Notes: generated by a model from the sequence alone, not told the origin. A stretch of DNA of 64,000 bases from Paraburkholderia sejongensis (GCF_020880815.1 NZ_JAJITD010000002.1:434001-498000); one strand, 5' to 3'; positions 49,505-58,358 are shown, numbered from the stretch's first letter. Numbers and translations: made by a program.

Positions 49505-51349
49505 TCAGGCCGGCACCGCGGCCGCCCCCGCTGCTCCGCCCAGCGACGGCAGACGCTCGGCGAGTGTCTGCGCGTAGCGCTGCGCCGCTTCGCCGACGAC
49601 GATATGGAACGTGTCGGTCGACACCCATGCGGTATCGAGCGCGGCAAGACGCTGACGATCGACCGCCGCCGGATCGTTTACCACCACCCGCAGGCGCGTC
49701 GCCGCGACCGCATTGAGCGACACCACGTTAGCCGCACCGCCGAACGCGTCGAGCCAACGCAACGGATCGTGGCCGAGCGGGGCGCCTTGCGCCGCCTGCG
49801 CCGCCTGCGCCGCCTGCGCCCCTTGCGCCGCTTGCGCGGATTGCGCAACCTGAACGCTCGACACAGCCACGCCAGCCCCAGCCGCAGCCGCAGCGCTGCC
49901 CGCGGCGTGGGCTACGCCGCCCTCACCCTTCGCAATCGCGGTACGCATCTCATCGGCAATGATGTCCGCCTCCGGCCCGATGATCACCTGCACGCTATTG
50001 CCGCCGCGCTTGAGCACGCCCCGCGCGCCGATCGACTTCAGCTCACTCTCCGACACCTTGTCCGCATCGACGACCGACAGACGCAGACGCGTCGTGCACG
50101 CATCGACGACCGACAGATTCGCCGCGCCGCCGAGCGCCGCGATATAGCGCAGCGCACGCGGAGCTGCTGCGGTTGCCGCAGCCGGCGCCACCAAACCACC
50201 GCTCGCCGCGACCGGCTCTGCCGGCGCGTCGGCGGCGGCCGGCTCGCGGCCCGGCGTCGCCATGTTGAACTTGCGGATGAAGAAGCGGAACAGCCCGTAA
50301 TACACGATCGAGTACACGATGCCGAGCGGAATCGCCCACCAGCCCTTGGTCGACAGACCGAAGTTCAGCACGTAATCAATGAAGCCCGCCGAGAACGTGA
50401 AGCCCAGGTGAATGCCGAGCGCCGAGCAGATCGCGAGCGACAGCCCCGTCAGCAGCGCGTGGATCGCATACAGCACCGGCGCGAGAAACATGAAGCTGAA
50501 TTCGATCGGCTCGGTGACACCGGTCAGGAACGAGGTCAGCGCCATCGACGCGAGCAGGCCGAACACCATCGCGCGGCGTTCCTTGCGCGCCTCGTGATAC
50601 ATCGCCAGACACGCGGCCGGCAGGCCGAACATCATCACCGGGAAGAAGCCGGTCATGAAGGTGCCCGCGGTCGGATCGCCGGCGAAGAAGCGATGCAGGT
50701 CGCCGGTGACCGGCGCGCCGCCGGCCGGCGTGAAGGTGCCGAACACGAACCACGTCAGCGAGTTGAGGATGTGATGCAGACCGGTAACGAGCAGCAGCCG
50801 GTTCAGCACGCCGAACACGAACGCGCCCAGCGCGCCAGCGGTGGTCAGCCAGTGTCCGGCGACGTCGATCGCCCCCTGCACCGGCGCCCACACGTGCCCG
50901 AATATGATCCCGAGCACCACGCAGGCCACCCCTGTCGCTATCGGTACGAAGCGTTTGCCGCCGAAGAACGCGAGGTAGTCGGGCAGTTTGATGTCCTTGT
51001 AGCGGTTGTACAGCAGCCCCGCGACGATCCCCGCGATGATCCCCGACAGCACGCCCATGTTGAGCTTGTCGTTGATGTCCTTCATCACCGCGATCTGCAC
51101 CAGATAGCCGACCGCGCCGGCCAGACCCGCGACGCCGTTGTTGTCCTTCGCGAAGCCGACCGCCACGCCGATCGCGAACAGCAGCGGCAGGTTGTCGAAG
51201 ATCGCGCCGCCCGCATCGGCGATCATCTTGATGTTGAACACATCGGGCTGGCCGAGGCGCAGCAGCAGGCCGGCAACCGGCAGCACCGCGATCGGCAGCA
51301 TCAGCGCGCGTCCCAGCTGCTGAATTTTCAGAAACGGATTCCCATCCAT
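49505..51349 (-). CDS. nagE: PTS N-acetylglucosamine transporter EIICB(B')
   Basis: Membrane permease of the glucose/GlcNAc PTS family, 614 residues. EIIC (about 1-370, ten-odd helices, with GVTEPIEFSFMFLAP) is followed by EIIB (about 400-472) with the phosphorylated Cys418 in DACTTRLRL. A third region (about 530-600) resembles a second EIIB but has Ala at the cysteine position. The two are joined by an Ala/Gln repeat linker. E. coli NagE instead ends in EIIA; here EIIA is in the next upstream gene. GGAG six bases before the ATG at 51349 decides the start over 51355. GlcNAc specificity comes from context with nagA and nagR. Confidence 0.92.
   Translation of the reverse strand: MDGNPFLKIQQLGRALMLPIAVLPVAGLLLRLGQPDVFNIKMIADAGGAIFDNLPLLFAIGVAVGFAKDNNGVAGLAGAVGYLVQIAVMKDINDKLNMGVLSGIIAGIVAGLLYNRYKDIKLPDYLAFFGGKRFVPIATGVACVVLGIIFGHVWAPVQGAIDVAGHWLTTAGALGAFVFGVLNRLLLVTGLHHILNSLTWFVFGTFTPAGGAPVTGDLHRFFAGDPTAGTFMTGFFPVMMFGLPAACLAMYHEARKERRAMVFGLLASMALTSFLTGVTEPIEFSFMFLAPVLYAIHALLTGLSLAICSALGIHLGFTFSAGFIDYVLNFGLSTKGWWAIPLGIVYSIVYYGLFRFFIRKFNMATPGREPAAADAPAEPVAASGGLVAPAAATAAAPRALRYIAALGGAANLSVVDACTTRLRLSVVDADKVSESELKSIGARGVLKRGGNSVQVIIGPEADIIADEMRTAIAKGEGGVAHAAGSAAAAAGAGVAVSSVQVAQSAQAAQGAQAAQAAQAAQGAPLGHDPLRWLDAFGGAANVVSLNAVAATRLRVVVNDPAAVDRQRLAALDTAWVSTDTFHIVVGEAAQRYAQTLAERLPSLGGAAGAAAVPA
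49782..49850. repeat. Short tandem repeats in nagE encoding an Ala/Gln linker
   Basis: Three exact copies of a nine-base unit GCCGCCTGC and several variants (CCTTGCGCC, GCTTGCGCG) run through this stretch. On the coding strand they specify AQA/AQG repeats in the linker between the two EIIB-like domains. All units are multiples of three, so copy-number change would alter linker length without shifting frame. Confidence 0.8.
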
Positions 51350-51470
51350 GGCCATCTCCAATCCTTGTCTCGTAGTCGAACGTGTTGATTGATTTGCACA
51401 GCTAATTGAGGTTGAAGCCGCTCGCGCGTCGGCTGGTGTGCAGCAGCTAACGCGCAGCGGGTGGGTAAAT

Positions 51471-54035
51471 TCAGTCGAGCGGCCAGGTCGCGCGGCTCGC
51501 CGCGCGGACTGCCTGCGCGGAGTCGAGCGCGAGCGCATCCTGCGCGCGCTGGCGGCACAGCGGGTAGTCGAGCGTGCGAACCCGCGCCTTGATGCCGGGC
51601 ACCGACACCGGATCGACCGACAGCTCGGTCACGCCGAGCCCGACGAGCAGCGGCATTGCGAGCGGATCGCCCGCGAGCGCGCCGCACACGCCGACCCACT
51701 TGCCGTGCTTCGCCGCGCCTTCGACGGTCGCCGCGATCAGGCGCAGCACCGCCGGATGCAGACCGTCGGCCTGGGCCGCGAGATCGGGCTGGCAGCGGTC
51801 CATTGCGAGCGTGTACTGGGTCAGATCGTTGGTGCCGATCGAAAGGAAATCCGCGTACTGCGCGAGCTGGTCGGCAAGCAGCGCCGCCGACGGCACTTCG
51901 ATCATCACGCCGACTTCGACCGGCTCGGTGCGGCCTGCCTCGCGCGCGAGTTCGTCGATCCGCTTGCGGATCCGCACGAGTTCGGCGGCGTCGGTGATCA
52001 TCGGCAGCAGGATGCGCACCGCGCCGAGCGGGCGCACCGCGAGCAGGCCGCGCAACTGATCGTCGAGCAGATCGGGGCGCACCTGCGCGAGCCGCACGCC
52101 GCGCAGGCCGAGCGCCGGGTTCGGTTCGGGCGGCAGCGTCAGATAATCGACTTCCTTGTCGGCGCCGACATCGAGCGTGCGGATGATCGCGGTGCGACCG
52201 GCCAGTGCGTCGACGATTGCCTGGTAGCTCTGACGATGTTCGTCGGCGCTCGGCGCGGCCGGGCGATGGATGAACAGCAGCTCGGTGCGCAGCAGGCCGA
52301 CCGAGTCGGCGCCGTTGTCGGCGGCCGCCTTCGCGTCGTCGAGCGTGGCGATGTTCGCGGCCACTTCGATCGCGCGGCCGTCGGCGGTCGCCGCCGCCTG
52401 TTGCGACGTGCGGCGGTTCGCTTCGCGCACGTCGGCGAGCCGGCTGCGTTCGCGCCGCGCGCGTTCGACATCGAGTTCGGTCGGCGCGAATTCGAGCCGG
52501 CCGGTGCCCGCGTTCACCACCACTTGCGTGCCTTCCGGAATCGCATGCAGCGCGTCGCCGATCGCGACCAGCGCGGGAATGCCGGCCTGGCGCGCGAGAA
52601 TCGCCGCGTGCGAGGTCGCGCCGCCGCGCGCCATCACGAGCGCGGTGACCCGCGTGCGATCGAGCGACGACAGATCGGACGGCGTGAATTCCTCGGCCGC
52701 GAGCACCGCTTCGTCGGGCAGCACACGTGCCGCGCTGCTGGTATAGCCGAGCGCGCGCAGCACGCGTTTTTCGATGTCGCGCAGATCGGCCGCGCGTTCG
52801 GCGAGCAATGCATCCTCGACATTGCTAAGGACACCGATCTGTGCGCGGATCGCTTCACGCCACGCAAAGCCGGCGCTTTTGCCGAGGCTAATCAGATCCC
52901 GCGCGGCATCGAGCAGCGTCGGATCTTCGAGCAGCACCCGATGCACGGCGAAAATGCCCGCCTCGCCGACCGCGCCGCGTTGCGACGCGTCGCGCACCAC
53001 CGTGTCGAGATCGCTGTCGACGAGGGCAATCGCCTTGTCGAGCAGGCGGCTTTCCGCCGCCGACGTGCCGCTCGCCTGCTCGGGCGGATCGAGGTCGGCG
53101 TCGTCCCAGCGCACCAGCTTGCCGACCGCGACGCCCGGCGCCGCGCACACACCCGCAAGGGTGTTCGGCGCGAGCGCCTCGCCGCTGGTCGGACGCGCAG
53201 CGGCCGCAGCCGCGGCCGGCTGGCGCGCCGGTTTCTGTTCGACTTCGCCGTGGACCTCGCGGGTCAGCTCGTGAGCGACCGCATCGACGGCGGCCTGCGC
53301 CTGCGGACCGACAGCAAGCAACTCGACGCTCGCGCCTTCGCCTGCGCCCAGCCCCAGCAGACCGACCACGCTGCCGATCGCCGCCTTGCGACCGTCGTAA
53401 CGCACCTCGACGCGCGCGTCGAAAGCGCGCGCCGCTTCACGCGCGCGGGCCGCCGGCCGTGCATGCAAACCGCCGGGCTGCGTCAACGTGATCTGCCGGC
53501 GCGCTTCCTCGACGACCTGCGCGGCGCTCGCCTCGCGCGCCGCATCATGGCTGACGCCGTCGCGAGCACGCACCACCAGCAGCCGCGTTTCACCGGCGCG
53601 TGCCAGCCCGGCCGGCGCGCGCTCGAGCACCTCGAATGCATCCGAGTTCGCAATCGCGATCACTGACACGAGGCTCGGCGCAGTCAGCGCAACCTGGTCC
53701 TGGTCGAACTCGATCAGCACGTCGCCGGCGTGCACCTGTGTACCCTGCTCGACCATCGGCGCAAAACCCTTGCCGTTCAGCTCGACCGTGTCGATACCGA
53801 TATGCAGCAGAATTTCCACACCCTCGGCGCTCGCCAGCGTGACCGCGTGACCAGTGCGCGCGAGATGCGTGACGACGCCGTCGCACGGCGCGACCAGACG
53901 CCCCTCGAGCGGATCGATGCCGATGCCGTCGCCGAACATGCCACCCGAAAACACCGGGTCCGGCACGTTCGCGAGCGGCACGACCGGACCGGTCAACGGC
54001 GCGAGCAAAACAATGTGAGCTTCGGAATGACTCAT
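51471..54035 (-). CDS. Fused PTS protein EIIA-HPr-EI
   Basis: Multiphosphoryl transfer protein of 854 residues that passes phosphate from PEP to the sugar permease. EIIA of the glucose type (about 1-150) has the acceptor His78 in LLHIGIDTVEL. HPr (about 180-265) has His191 in GGLHARPAA. Enzyme I (about 290-850) has His476 in RGGATSHAAILAR and the PEP-binding barrel with GTNDLTQYTLAMDR. All three phosphorylation sites are intact. The start at 54035 gives a normal EIIA N-terminus though the ribosome site is weak; an upstream open frame overlaps the next gene and is rejected. nagE follows after 121 bases. Confidence 0.96.
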   Translation of the reverse strand: MSHSEAHIVLLAPLTGPVVPLANVPDPVFSGGMFGDGIGIDPLEGRLVAPCDGVVTHLARTGHAVTLASAEGVEILLHIGIDTVELNGKGFAPMVEQGTQVHAGDVLIEFDQDQVALTAPSLVSVIAIANSDAFEVLERAPAGLARAGETRLLVVRARDGVSHDAAREASAAQVVEEARRQITLTQPGGLHARPAARAREAARAFDARVEVRYDGRKAAIGSVVGLLGLGAGEGASVELLAVGPQAQAAVDAVAHELTREVHGEVEQKPARQPAAAAAAARPTSGEALAPNTLAGVCAAPGVAVGKLVRWDDADLDPPEQASGTSAAESRLLDKAIALVDSDLDTVVRDASQRGAVGEAGIFAVHRVLLEDPTLLDAARDLISLGKSAGFAWREAIRAQIGVLSNVEDALLAERAADLRDIEKRVLRALGYTSSAARVLPDEAVLAAEEFTPSDLSSLDRTRVTALVMARGGATSHAAILARQAGIPALVAIGDALHAIPEGTQVVVNAGTGRLEFAPTELDVERARRERSRLADVREANRRTSQQAAATADGRAIEVAANIATLDDAKAAADNGADSVGLLRTELLFIHRPAAPSADEHRQSYQAIVDALAGRTAIIRTLDVGADKEVDYLTLPPEPNPALGLRGVRLAQVRPDLLDDQLRGLLAVRPLGAVRILLPMITDAAELVRIRKRIDELAREAGRTEPVEVGVMIEVPSAALLADQLAQYADFLSIGTNDLTQYTLAMDRCQPDLAAQADGLHPAVLRLIAATVEGAAKHGKWVGVCGALAGDPLAMPLLVGLGVTELSVDPVSVPGIKARVRTLDYPLCRQRAQDALALDSAQAVRAASRATWPLD

Positions 54036-54073
54036 CAGGCTGGACTTCTCGACACGTCGCATCTGCATTCTCG

Positions 54074-55090
54074 TCAGTGAGTTTCGGTGACTTTGTTGAG
54101 ATGACGTGGCGCATCGGGATTGCGCCCGCGCGCGGCGGCAAGATCCGCAGCCATCACGTAAAAGGACAGGATCGCGGCGATCGGATCGAGCGCCGCGTGA
54201 GCGGTCGGCGCGAGCGGCAGCGACGCCTCCGCGACATCGTCCGGCGCCGCCAGCAGCACGCGCGCGCCCCGCGCGCGCATGTCGTGCGCGAGTTGCAGCA
54301 GACCCGCCTGCTCCGGCCCGCGCGGCGCGAACACCAGCAGCGGATAGTCGCGATCGATCAGCTCCATCGGACCGTGCCGTACTTCCGCGCTCGAAAACGC
54401 CTCGGCCTGAATGCCGGAGGTTTCCTTCAGCTTCAGCGCGGCTTCCTGCGCGATCGCGAGACCGAGACCGCGGCCGATCACGATCATCCGCTCGATGCCG
54501 CGCAATTCGCCCACCGCCATCGACCAGTCGAGCCGGCCCGCGCGTTCCAGCGCATCGGGCAGCGACGCGAGCGCGCCGAGCAGCTCGGCGTCGTTCTGCC
54601 AATGCGCGACCAGCTGCGCGGAAATCGACAGCATCGCGATATAGCTCTTGGTGGCCGCAACGCTCAGTTCCGGCCCGGCGAGGAGCGGCAATTGCCATTC
54701 GCATGCGTCGGCAAGCGGCGAGGACGGCGCGTTCACCGCCGCGACCGTCAACGCACCGGCGGCGCGCAGCGCGTTCATCGTGCCGACCAGATCCGGGCTC
54801 TTGCCCGACTGCGAAAATGCCAGCGCGAGCTGATCGCGCACCTGCAACGGCGCCTGCTGCAACGTCGCGACCGACATCGGCAGCGACGCGACCGGCACGC
54901 CGAGGCGGCTCATCGTCAGGGATGCGAAGTAACTGGCGGCGTGGTCCGAGCTGCCGCGCGCGACCGTCAGCGCGACGTGACGCGGTTGTTGCGCGAGCTT
55001 CGCGGCGAGCGCCGCGACCCGCGAGGTGTCCGAGAGTTGCGCGGCGACCGTGGCAGCGGACGCGAGCGCCTCTTTAAGCATATTCGACAA
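54074..55090 (-). CDS. SIS-domain aminosugar isomerase, NagB-II/GlmS-like deaminase
   Basis: Two SIS domains in 338 residues, like the isomerase half of GlmS without the glutaminase half. Motifs: VARGSSDHAASYFASL and LAFSQSGKSPDLVGT in the first domain, GRGLGLAIAQEAALKLKETSGIQAEAFSSAEVRHGPMEL in the second. Between nagA and the PTS genes and with no classical nagB here, the likely reaction is deamination of glucosamine 6-phosphate to fructose 6-phosphate (NagB-II). The start is taken as TTG at 55090, because GGAG lies six bases upstream; an ATG at 55081 is the alternative. Either start overlaps the nagA end. Confidence 0.88.
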   Translation of the reverse strand: MSNMLKEALASAATVAAQLSDTSRVAALAAKLAQQPRHVALTVARGSSDHAASYFASLTMSRLGVPVASLPMSVATLQQAPLQVRDQLALAFSQSGKSPDLVGTMNALRAAGALTVAAVNAPSSPLADACEWQLPLLAGPELSVAATKSYIAMLSISAQLVAHWQNDAELLGALASLPDALERAGRLDWSMAVGELRGIERMIVIGRGLGLAIAQEAALKLKETSGIQAEAFSSAEVRHGPMELIDRDYPLLVFAPRGPEQAGLLQLAHDMRARGARVLLAAPDDVAEASLPLAPTAHAALDPIAAILSFYVMAADLAAARGRNPDAPRHLNKVTETH

Positions 55091-56177
55091 TGGCTTCTCC
55101 TTCGACGTAAGTTGCGGCGAGCGCCAGTTCGCGATCGAACACGACCACGTCGGCCCACGCGCCGCGCGCGATGCGGCCACGGTCTTCGATGCCGAGATAA
55201 TCGGCGGCATAGCGCGACAAACGATTGGATACATCGGCGATCGGCAGGCCGATCGAGACAAGATTGCGCAGCGCCTGGTCCATCGTCAGCGTGCTGCCGG
55301 CGAGCGTGCCATCGGCAAGGCGCACGCCGCCGAGGCACTTGGTGACGTGCTGGCTGCCGAGGCGGTATTCGCCGTCGGGCATGCCGGTGGCCGAGGTGCT
55401 GTCCGTCACCACGTACAGGCGAGGGATCGCGCGCAACGCGCCGCGGATCGCGCCCGGATGAACGTGCAGCAGATCGGGAATGATTTCGGCGTACTCCGCA
55501 TGCGCGAGCGCGGCGCCGACAAGTCCGGGATTGCGGTGATGCAGCGGCGACATCGCGTTGAACAGATGGGTGAAGCCGCACGCGCCGTGCTTGAGCGCGG
55601 CGACCGCGTCGTCGTAGGTGCCGAGCGAATGGCCGAGCTGTACGCGCACGCCGCGCGCCGCCATCTCGGAGATGATCTCCATATGGCCGGCGATTTCGGG
55701 CGCGAGCGTAACGACGCGGATCGGCGCGATCGACAGATACTTGAGCACCTCGTCCATCACCGCCGAGACCGCCGCGTCAGGTTGCGCGCCGAGCTTGCCG
55801 GGGTTGATGTAAGGCCCTTCCAGATGCACGCCGAGCACGCGCGCGCAACCCGGTGTGCGCACCCGCGCGACGTCGCCGAGCCCGGCGACCACGCTCATCA
55901 GCTCGTCGCGCGGCGCGGTCATCGTGGTCGCGAGGAGGCTAGTGGTGCCATAGCGCGCATGCGTGCGGGTGATCGTTTCGATCGCGTTGCCGGCCTCCAT
56001 CACGTCGGCGCCGCCGCCGCCGTGCACGTGCAGATCGATGAAGCCGGGCAGGATGTACGGCGCGTCGTTCTTCGACGGATCGACGGGCGTGCCGTTCAGC
56101 GCCGTGATGCGGCCGTTTTCGAATTCGAGCGTGCCGTGGATCCAGCCATCAGTGGTGAGTATGTTTCCGGTCAGCAT
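55074..56177 (-). CDS. nagA: N-acetylglucosamine-6-phosphate deacetylase
   Basis: Amidohydrolase of 367 residues that makes glucosamine 6-phosphate and acetate. The metal site motif GFIDLHVHGGGGADVME (HxH, about 47-63), the HLEGPYINP segment, the HLFNAMSPLHHRNPG loop and the catalytic Asp in VVTDSTSATG are all present. The start at 56177 (MLTGNILTT) matches the family; an upstream frame would overlap nagR. Third position in the nagR operon order: nagR, nagA, NagB-II, fused PTS, nagE. Confidence 0.95.
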   Translation of the reverse strand: MLTGNILTTDGWIHGTLEFENGRITALNGTPVDPSKNDAPYILPGFIDLHVHGGGGADVMEAGNAIETITRTHARYGTTSLLATTMTAPRDELMSVVAGLGDVARVRTPGCARVLGVHLEGPYINPGKLGAQPDAAVSAVMDEVLKYLSIAPIRVVTLAPEIAGHMEIISEMAARGVRVQLGHSLGTYDDAVAALKHGACGFTHLFNAMSPLHHRNPGLVGAALAHAEYAEIIPDLLHVHPGAIRGALRAIPRLYVVTDSTSATGMPDGEYRLGSQHVTKCLGGVRLADGTLAGSTLTMDQALRNLVSIGLPIADVSNRLSRYAADYLGIEDRGRIARGAWADVVVFDRELALAATYVEGEAIVEYA

Positions 56178-56290
56178 GAGTCTCTCTGGTGCGTGATACG
56201 TGTGCGGCAAATTCGGGTTCGCCGGGTTCGCGGCCTGCTCGGGCCGCGTCGTCGGGGGTGCGTTGCAGATGCGCGCTTCAGGTACGCAAC

Positions 56291-57025
56291 TCACGTGCGT
56301 AACTCAGCGACGAAATCGTAGTAGTCGTCGCGGCAGTAAGTATCGGTCAGCTCGATCGCGCGCTGATCGGCGCTATAGCCGATACGGGTAATGACCAGCA
56401 GCGCGGTGCGCGGTTCTAGGTCCATCAGCGCGGCGATCTCGCTCGACGCGTTGACCGCGCGAAAGTGCTGCAGCGCGCGCACGACCGCCGCGCCGCGTTG
56501 TTCGAGATAGCTGTACAGCGAGTCGCCGATCGCGTGCGGATCCGGCACCGTCGCGACCGGCAGCGCCGAGTGCTCGACCGCCATCACGATCCCGTCCGCG
56601 CGCCGCAGCCGCCGCAGGCTCGCGACCGCCGCGCCCGGCGACAGGCCGAGATGCAGCAGCTCGTCGCGATTGGCGGCGCGCACCTCACGCTCGAGCCATA
56701 CCGAGTCCGGCCGGAAGCCGCGCTGCTCCATCTTCTTCGTGAAGCCGGTTAGGCGCGACAGCGGATCCTCGACGCGCGGCGTGATGAAGCTGCCCGCGCC
56801 ACGCGCGCGCCGGATCAGCCCCTGCTCGACCAGCAGTTCGATCGCCTTGCGCGCGGTGATGCGGGACACGCCGATCGCATCGGACAGCGTGCGCTCCGAC
56901 GGCAGCGCCTCGCCGGCCGACCACACGCCGCAATGGATCGCGGTCGCAAGATTGCGGGCGAGTTGCAGGTATAGCGGCGTGACGTTGCGCGCGTCAGGCA
57001 TCAAGGCGGACCAGCGAGTTTCCAT
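56291..57025 (-). CDS. nagR: GntR/HutC-family regulator of the nag genes
   Basis: Transcription factor of 244 residues: winged helix (about 15-82, with GEALPSERTLSDAIGVSRITARKAIELLVEQGLIRRARGAGSFI) and UTRA effector domain (about 95-240). First gene of the nag/PTS operon. GGAG lies five bases before the ATG. By analogy with DasR/NagR it probably represses the operon and responds to glucosamine 6-phosphate or GlcNAc 6-phosphate. A candidate operator overlaps its own promoter (57076-57112). The symbol is assigned from context. Confidence 0.88.
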   Translation of the reverse strand: METRWSALMPDARNVTPLYLQLARNLATAIHCGVWSAGEALPSERTLSDAIGVSRITARKAIELLVEQGLIRRARGAGSFITPRVEDPLSRLTGFTKKMEQRGFRPDSVWLEREVRAANRDELLHLGLSPGAAVASLRRLRRADGIVMAVEHSALPVATVPDPHAIGDSLYSYLEQRGAAVVRALQHFRAVNASSEIAALMDLEPRTALLVITRIGYSADQRAIELTDTYCRDDYYDFVAELRT

Positions 57026-57075
57026 GGTGCTCCAAGCAACGCCGCAGACAGCGCGACCCGAAAATTTGAGAGCCC

Positions 57076-57112
57076 ATTATATAACCAACATAATACCAGT
57101 CAATAAACTGGT
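57076..57112 (-). promoter_or_regulatory. nagR promoter with overlapping palindromic operator
   Basis: On the minus strand TTGACT (57103-57098) is followed after 16 bases by a perfect TATAAT (57081-57076), giving a start near 57069 and a leader of about 45 bases. The inverted repeat ACCAGT-N6-ACTGGT (57095-57112) covers the -35. This is a natural position for autorepression by NagR. The half-site resembles those of HutC/DasR regulators but the arms face the other way round. Confidence 0.65.
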
Positions 57113-57129
57113 TCTATGCTGGATCGACC

Positions 57130-57164
57130 GGGCTGTGAGCCTTGCTGGGCAAGGCTCACAGCCC
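57130..57164. repeat. Perfect 16-bp hairpin between nagR and the MarR-GNAT gene
   Basis: GGGCTGTGAGCCTTGC (57130-57145) pairs without mismatch with 57149-57164, leaving a TGG loop. There is no T-run after it in either direction. The surrounding stretch (57165-57395) is AT-rich with scattered ATACC motifs (57229, 57284, 57297) and no gene. Confidence 0.75.
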
Positions 57165-57395
57165 TCTACAGCGGGACTGGATGGGGCGATTTATTGATCG
57201 GGATTTACCCGTATCAGCGGCGAGATAAACATACCAGCGGGCTTTCTTAAACGCTTCCTTTACCCGCGACAGCCCCCTCGATTGATACCTGTTTAATACC
57301 AATCGTCAGCGACCGGATCGCGCTGCTTGGTAAAACAGGGCCGGGCCAATATAGTGCGGTGTAGCCATCGATAAAAACTCCCCGGGGAGTCGCCC

Positions 57396-58322
57396 TTGAC
57401 CGATTCCGAGGCGCTGCGACGCGCTCAGGCCGTCCGCCATTTCAACCGCTTCTATACGCGGCGCATTGGCGCGCTCCACGAGCATCTGGCGAAAAGCGAG
57501 TTCTCGCTCACCGAAGTGCGCGTGCTGCACGAGCTGTCGCGCGGGCGCGCGCAAACCGCGTCGGTGCTCGGGCGGGCGCTCGGGCTCGACAGCGGCTATC
57601 TGAGCCGCCTGCTGACCAGTTTCGAGCGCCGCAACCTGATCTCGCGCCGCCCGTCCGATACCGACGCGCGCCAGTCGCTGATCGCGCTCACCGAACACGG
57701 TCACGCGACCTACGCGCCGCTCGATGCGGCCGCCGTGCAGGAAGTGCTGGGCCTGCTCGACCAGTTGAACGCGCTGTCACAGGAACATCTGATCGCCGCG
57801 ATGAAGCGGATCGAACGGCTGCTCGACGAGCGGCCGACGCAGGCGCGCGTGCTACTGCGCCTGCCGCGCAGCGGCGAGTGCGGCTGGCTCGTCCATCGCC
57901 AGGCGCAGTGGTTTGCCGCGCAACACGGCTGGGATCAGACCTTCGAGGGCCTGCTGGCGCGCATCGTGGCCGACTATGCGCAGCGCAACGATCCGCTGCG
58001 CGAGCGCTGCTGGATCGCCGAGCAGGATGGCGTGGTGGTTGGTTCGGTATGCGTCGTCGGAGTCTCCACGACCGTGGCGGGCGTGCGTCTACTGTGGGTC
58101 GAGCCGGACGCGCGGCGGCTCGGCGTCGGCACCGACCTGCTCGGCGAATGCGTGCGCTTCGCGCGGCGCGCGGGCTACACGAAACTCACGTTGACCACCG
58201 CGAGCATGTTCGTCGAACCGCGGCGGCTGTGCGAGCGCGCCGGCTTCAGGCTAGCCGGCGCGGCGGCGGAGCGCCGCTTTGGCCACGAGCTGACGATCGA
58301 ACGATGGGAGCTGGAGCTATGA
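57396..58322 (+). CDS. MarR-type HTH / GNAT acetyltransferase fusion
   Basis: Protein of 308 residues joining a MarR winged-helix domain (about 1-140, with FSLTEVRVLHELSRG and GLDSGYLSRLLTSFERRNLISRRPSDTDARQ) to a GNAT acetyltransferase domain (about 155-305, with the acetyl-CoA motif VEPDARRLGVGTDLLGECVRFARRAGY). The start is TTG at 57396: GGGGAG lies exactly six bases upstream and there is no in-frame ATG before the conserved HTH. Such fusions occur in many Burkholderiaceae; neither ligand nor acetylation target is known. Confidence 0.88.
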   Translation: MTDSEALRRAQAVRHFNRFYTRRIGALHEHLAKSEFSLTEVRVLHELSRGRAQTASVLGRALGLDSGYLSRLLTSFERRNLISRRPSDTDARQSLIALTEHGHATYAPLDAAAVQEVLGLLDQLNALSQEHLIAAMKRIERLLDERPTQARVLLRLPRSGECGWLVHRQAQWFAAQHGWDQTFEGLLARIVADYAQRNDPLRERCWIAEQDGVVVGSVCVVGVSTTVAGVRLLWVEPDARRLGVGTDLLGECVRFARRAGYTKLTLTTASMFVEPRRLCERAGFRLAGAAAERRFGHELTIERWELEL

Positions 58323-58358
58323 AAAAAGGCACGCGCCGCGGGGGCTACGTGCCTTCTT
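58322..58358 (-). terminator. Terminator downstream of metQ
   Basis: Stem AAGGCACG (58326-58333) with CGTGCCTT (58348-58355). On the minus strand it is followed by TTTTTT, so it mainly ends metQ; on the plus strand TTCTTCT follows and may help end the MarR-GNAT gene, whose stop lies at its left edge. A tandem GATTCGAT repeat follows at 58361-58383. Confidence 0.78.

Noticed and set aside
49782..49850. CRISPR-like or satellite repeat
   Set aside because: The repeats are nine bases long, imperfect, contiguous and in frame, and they encode an Ala/Gln linker in nagE. There are no spacers.
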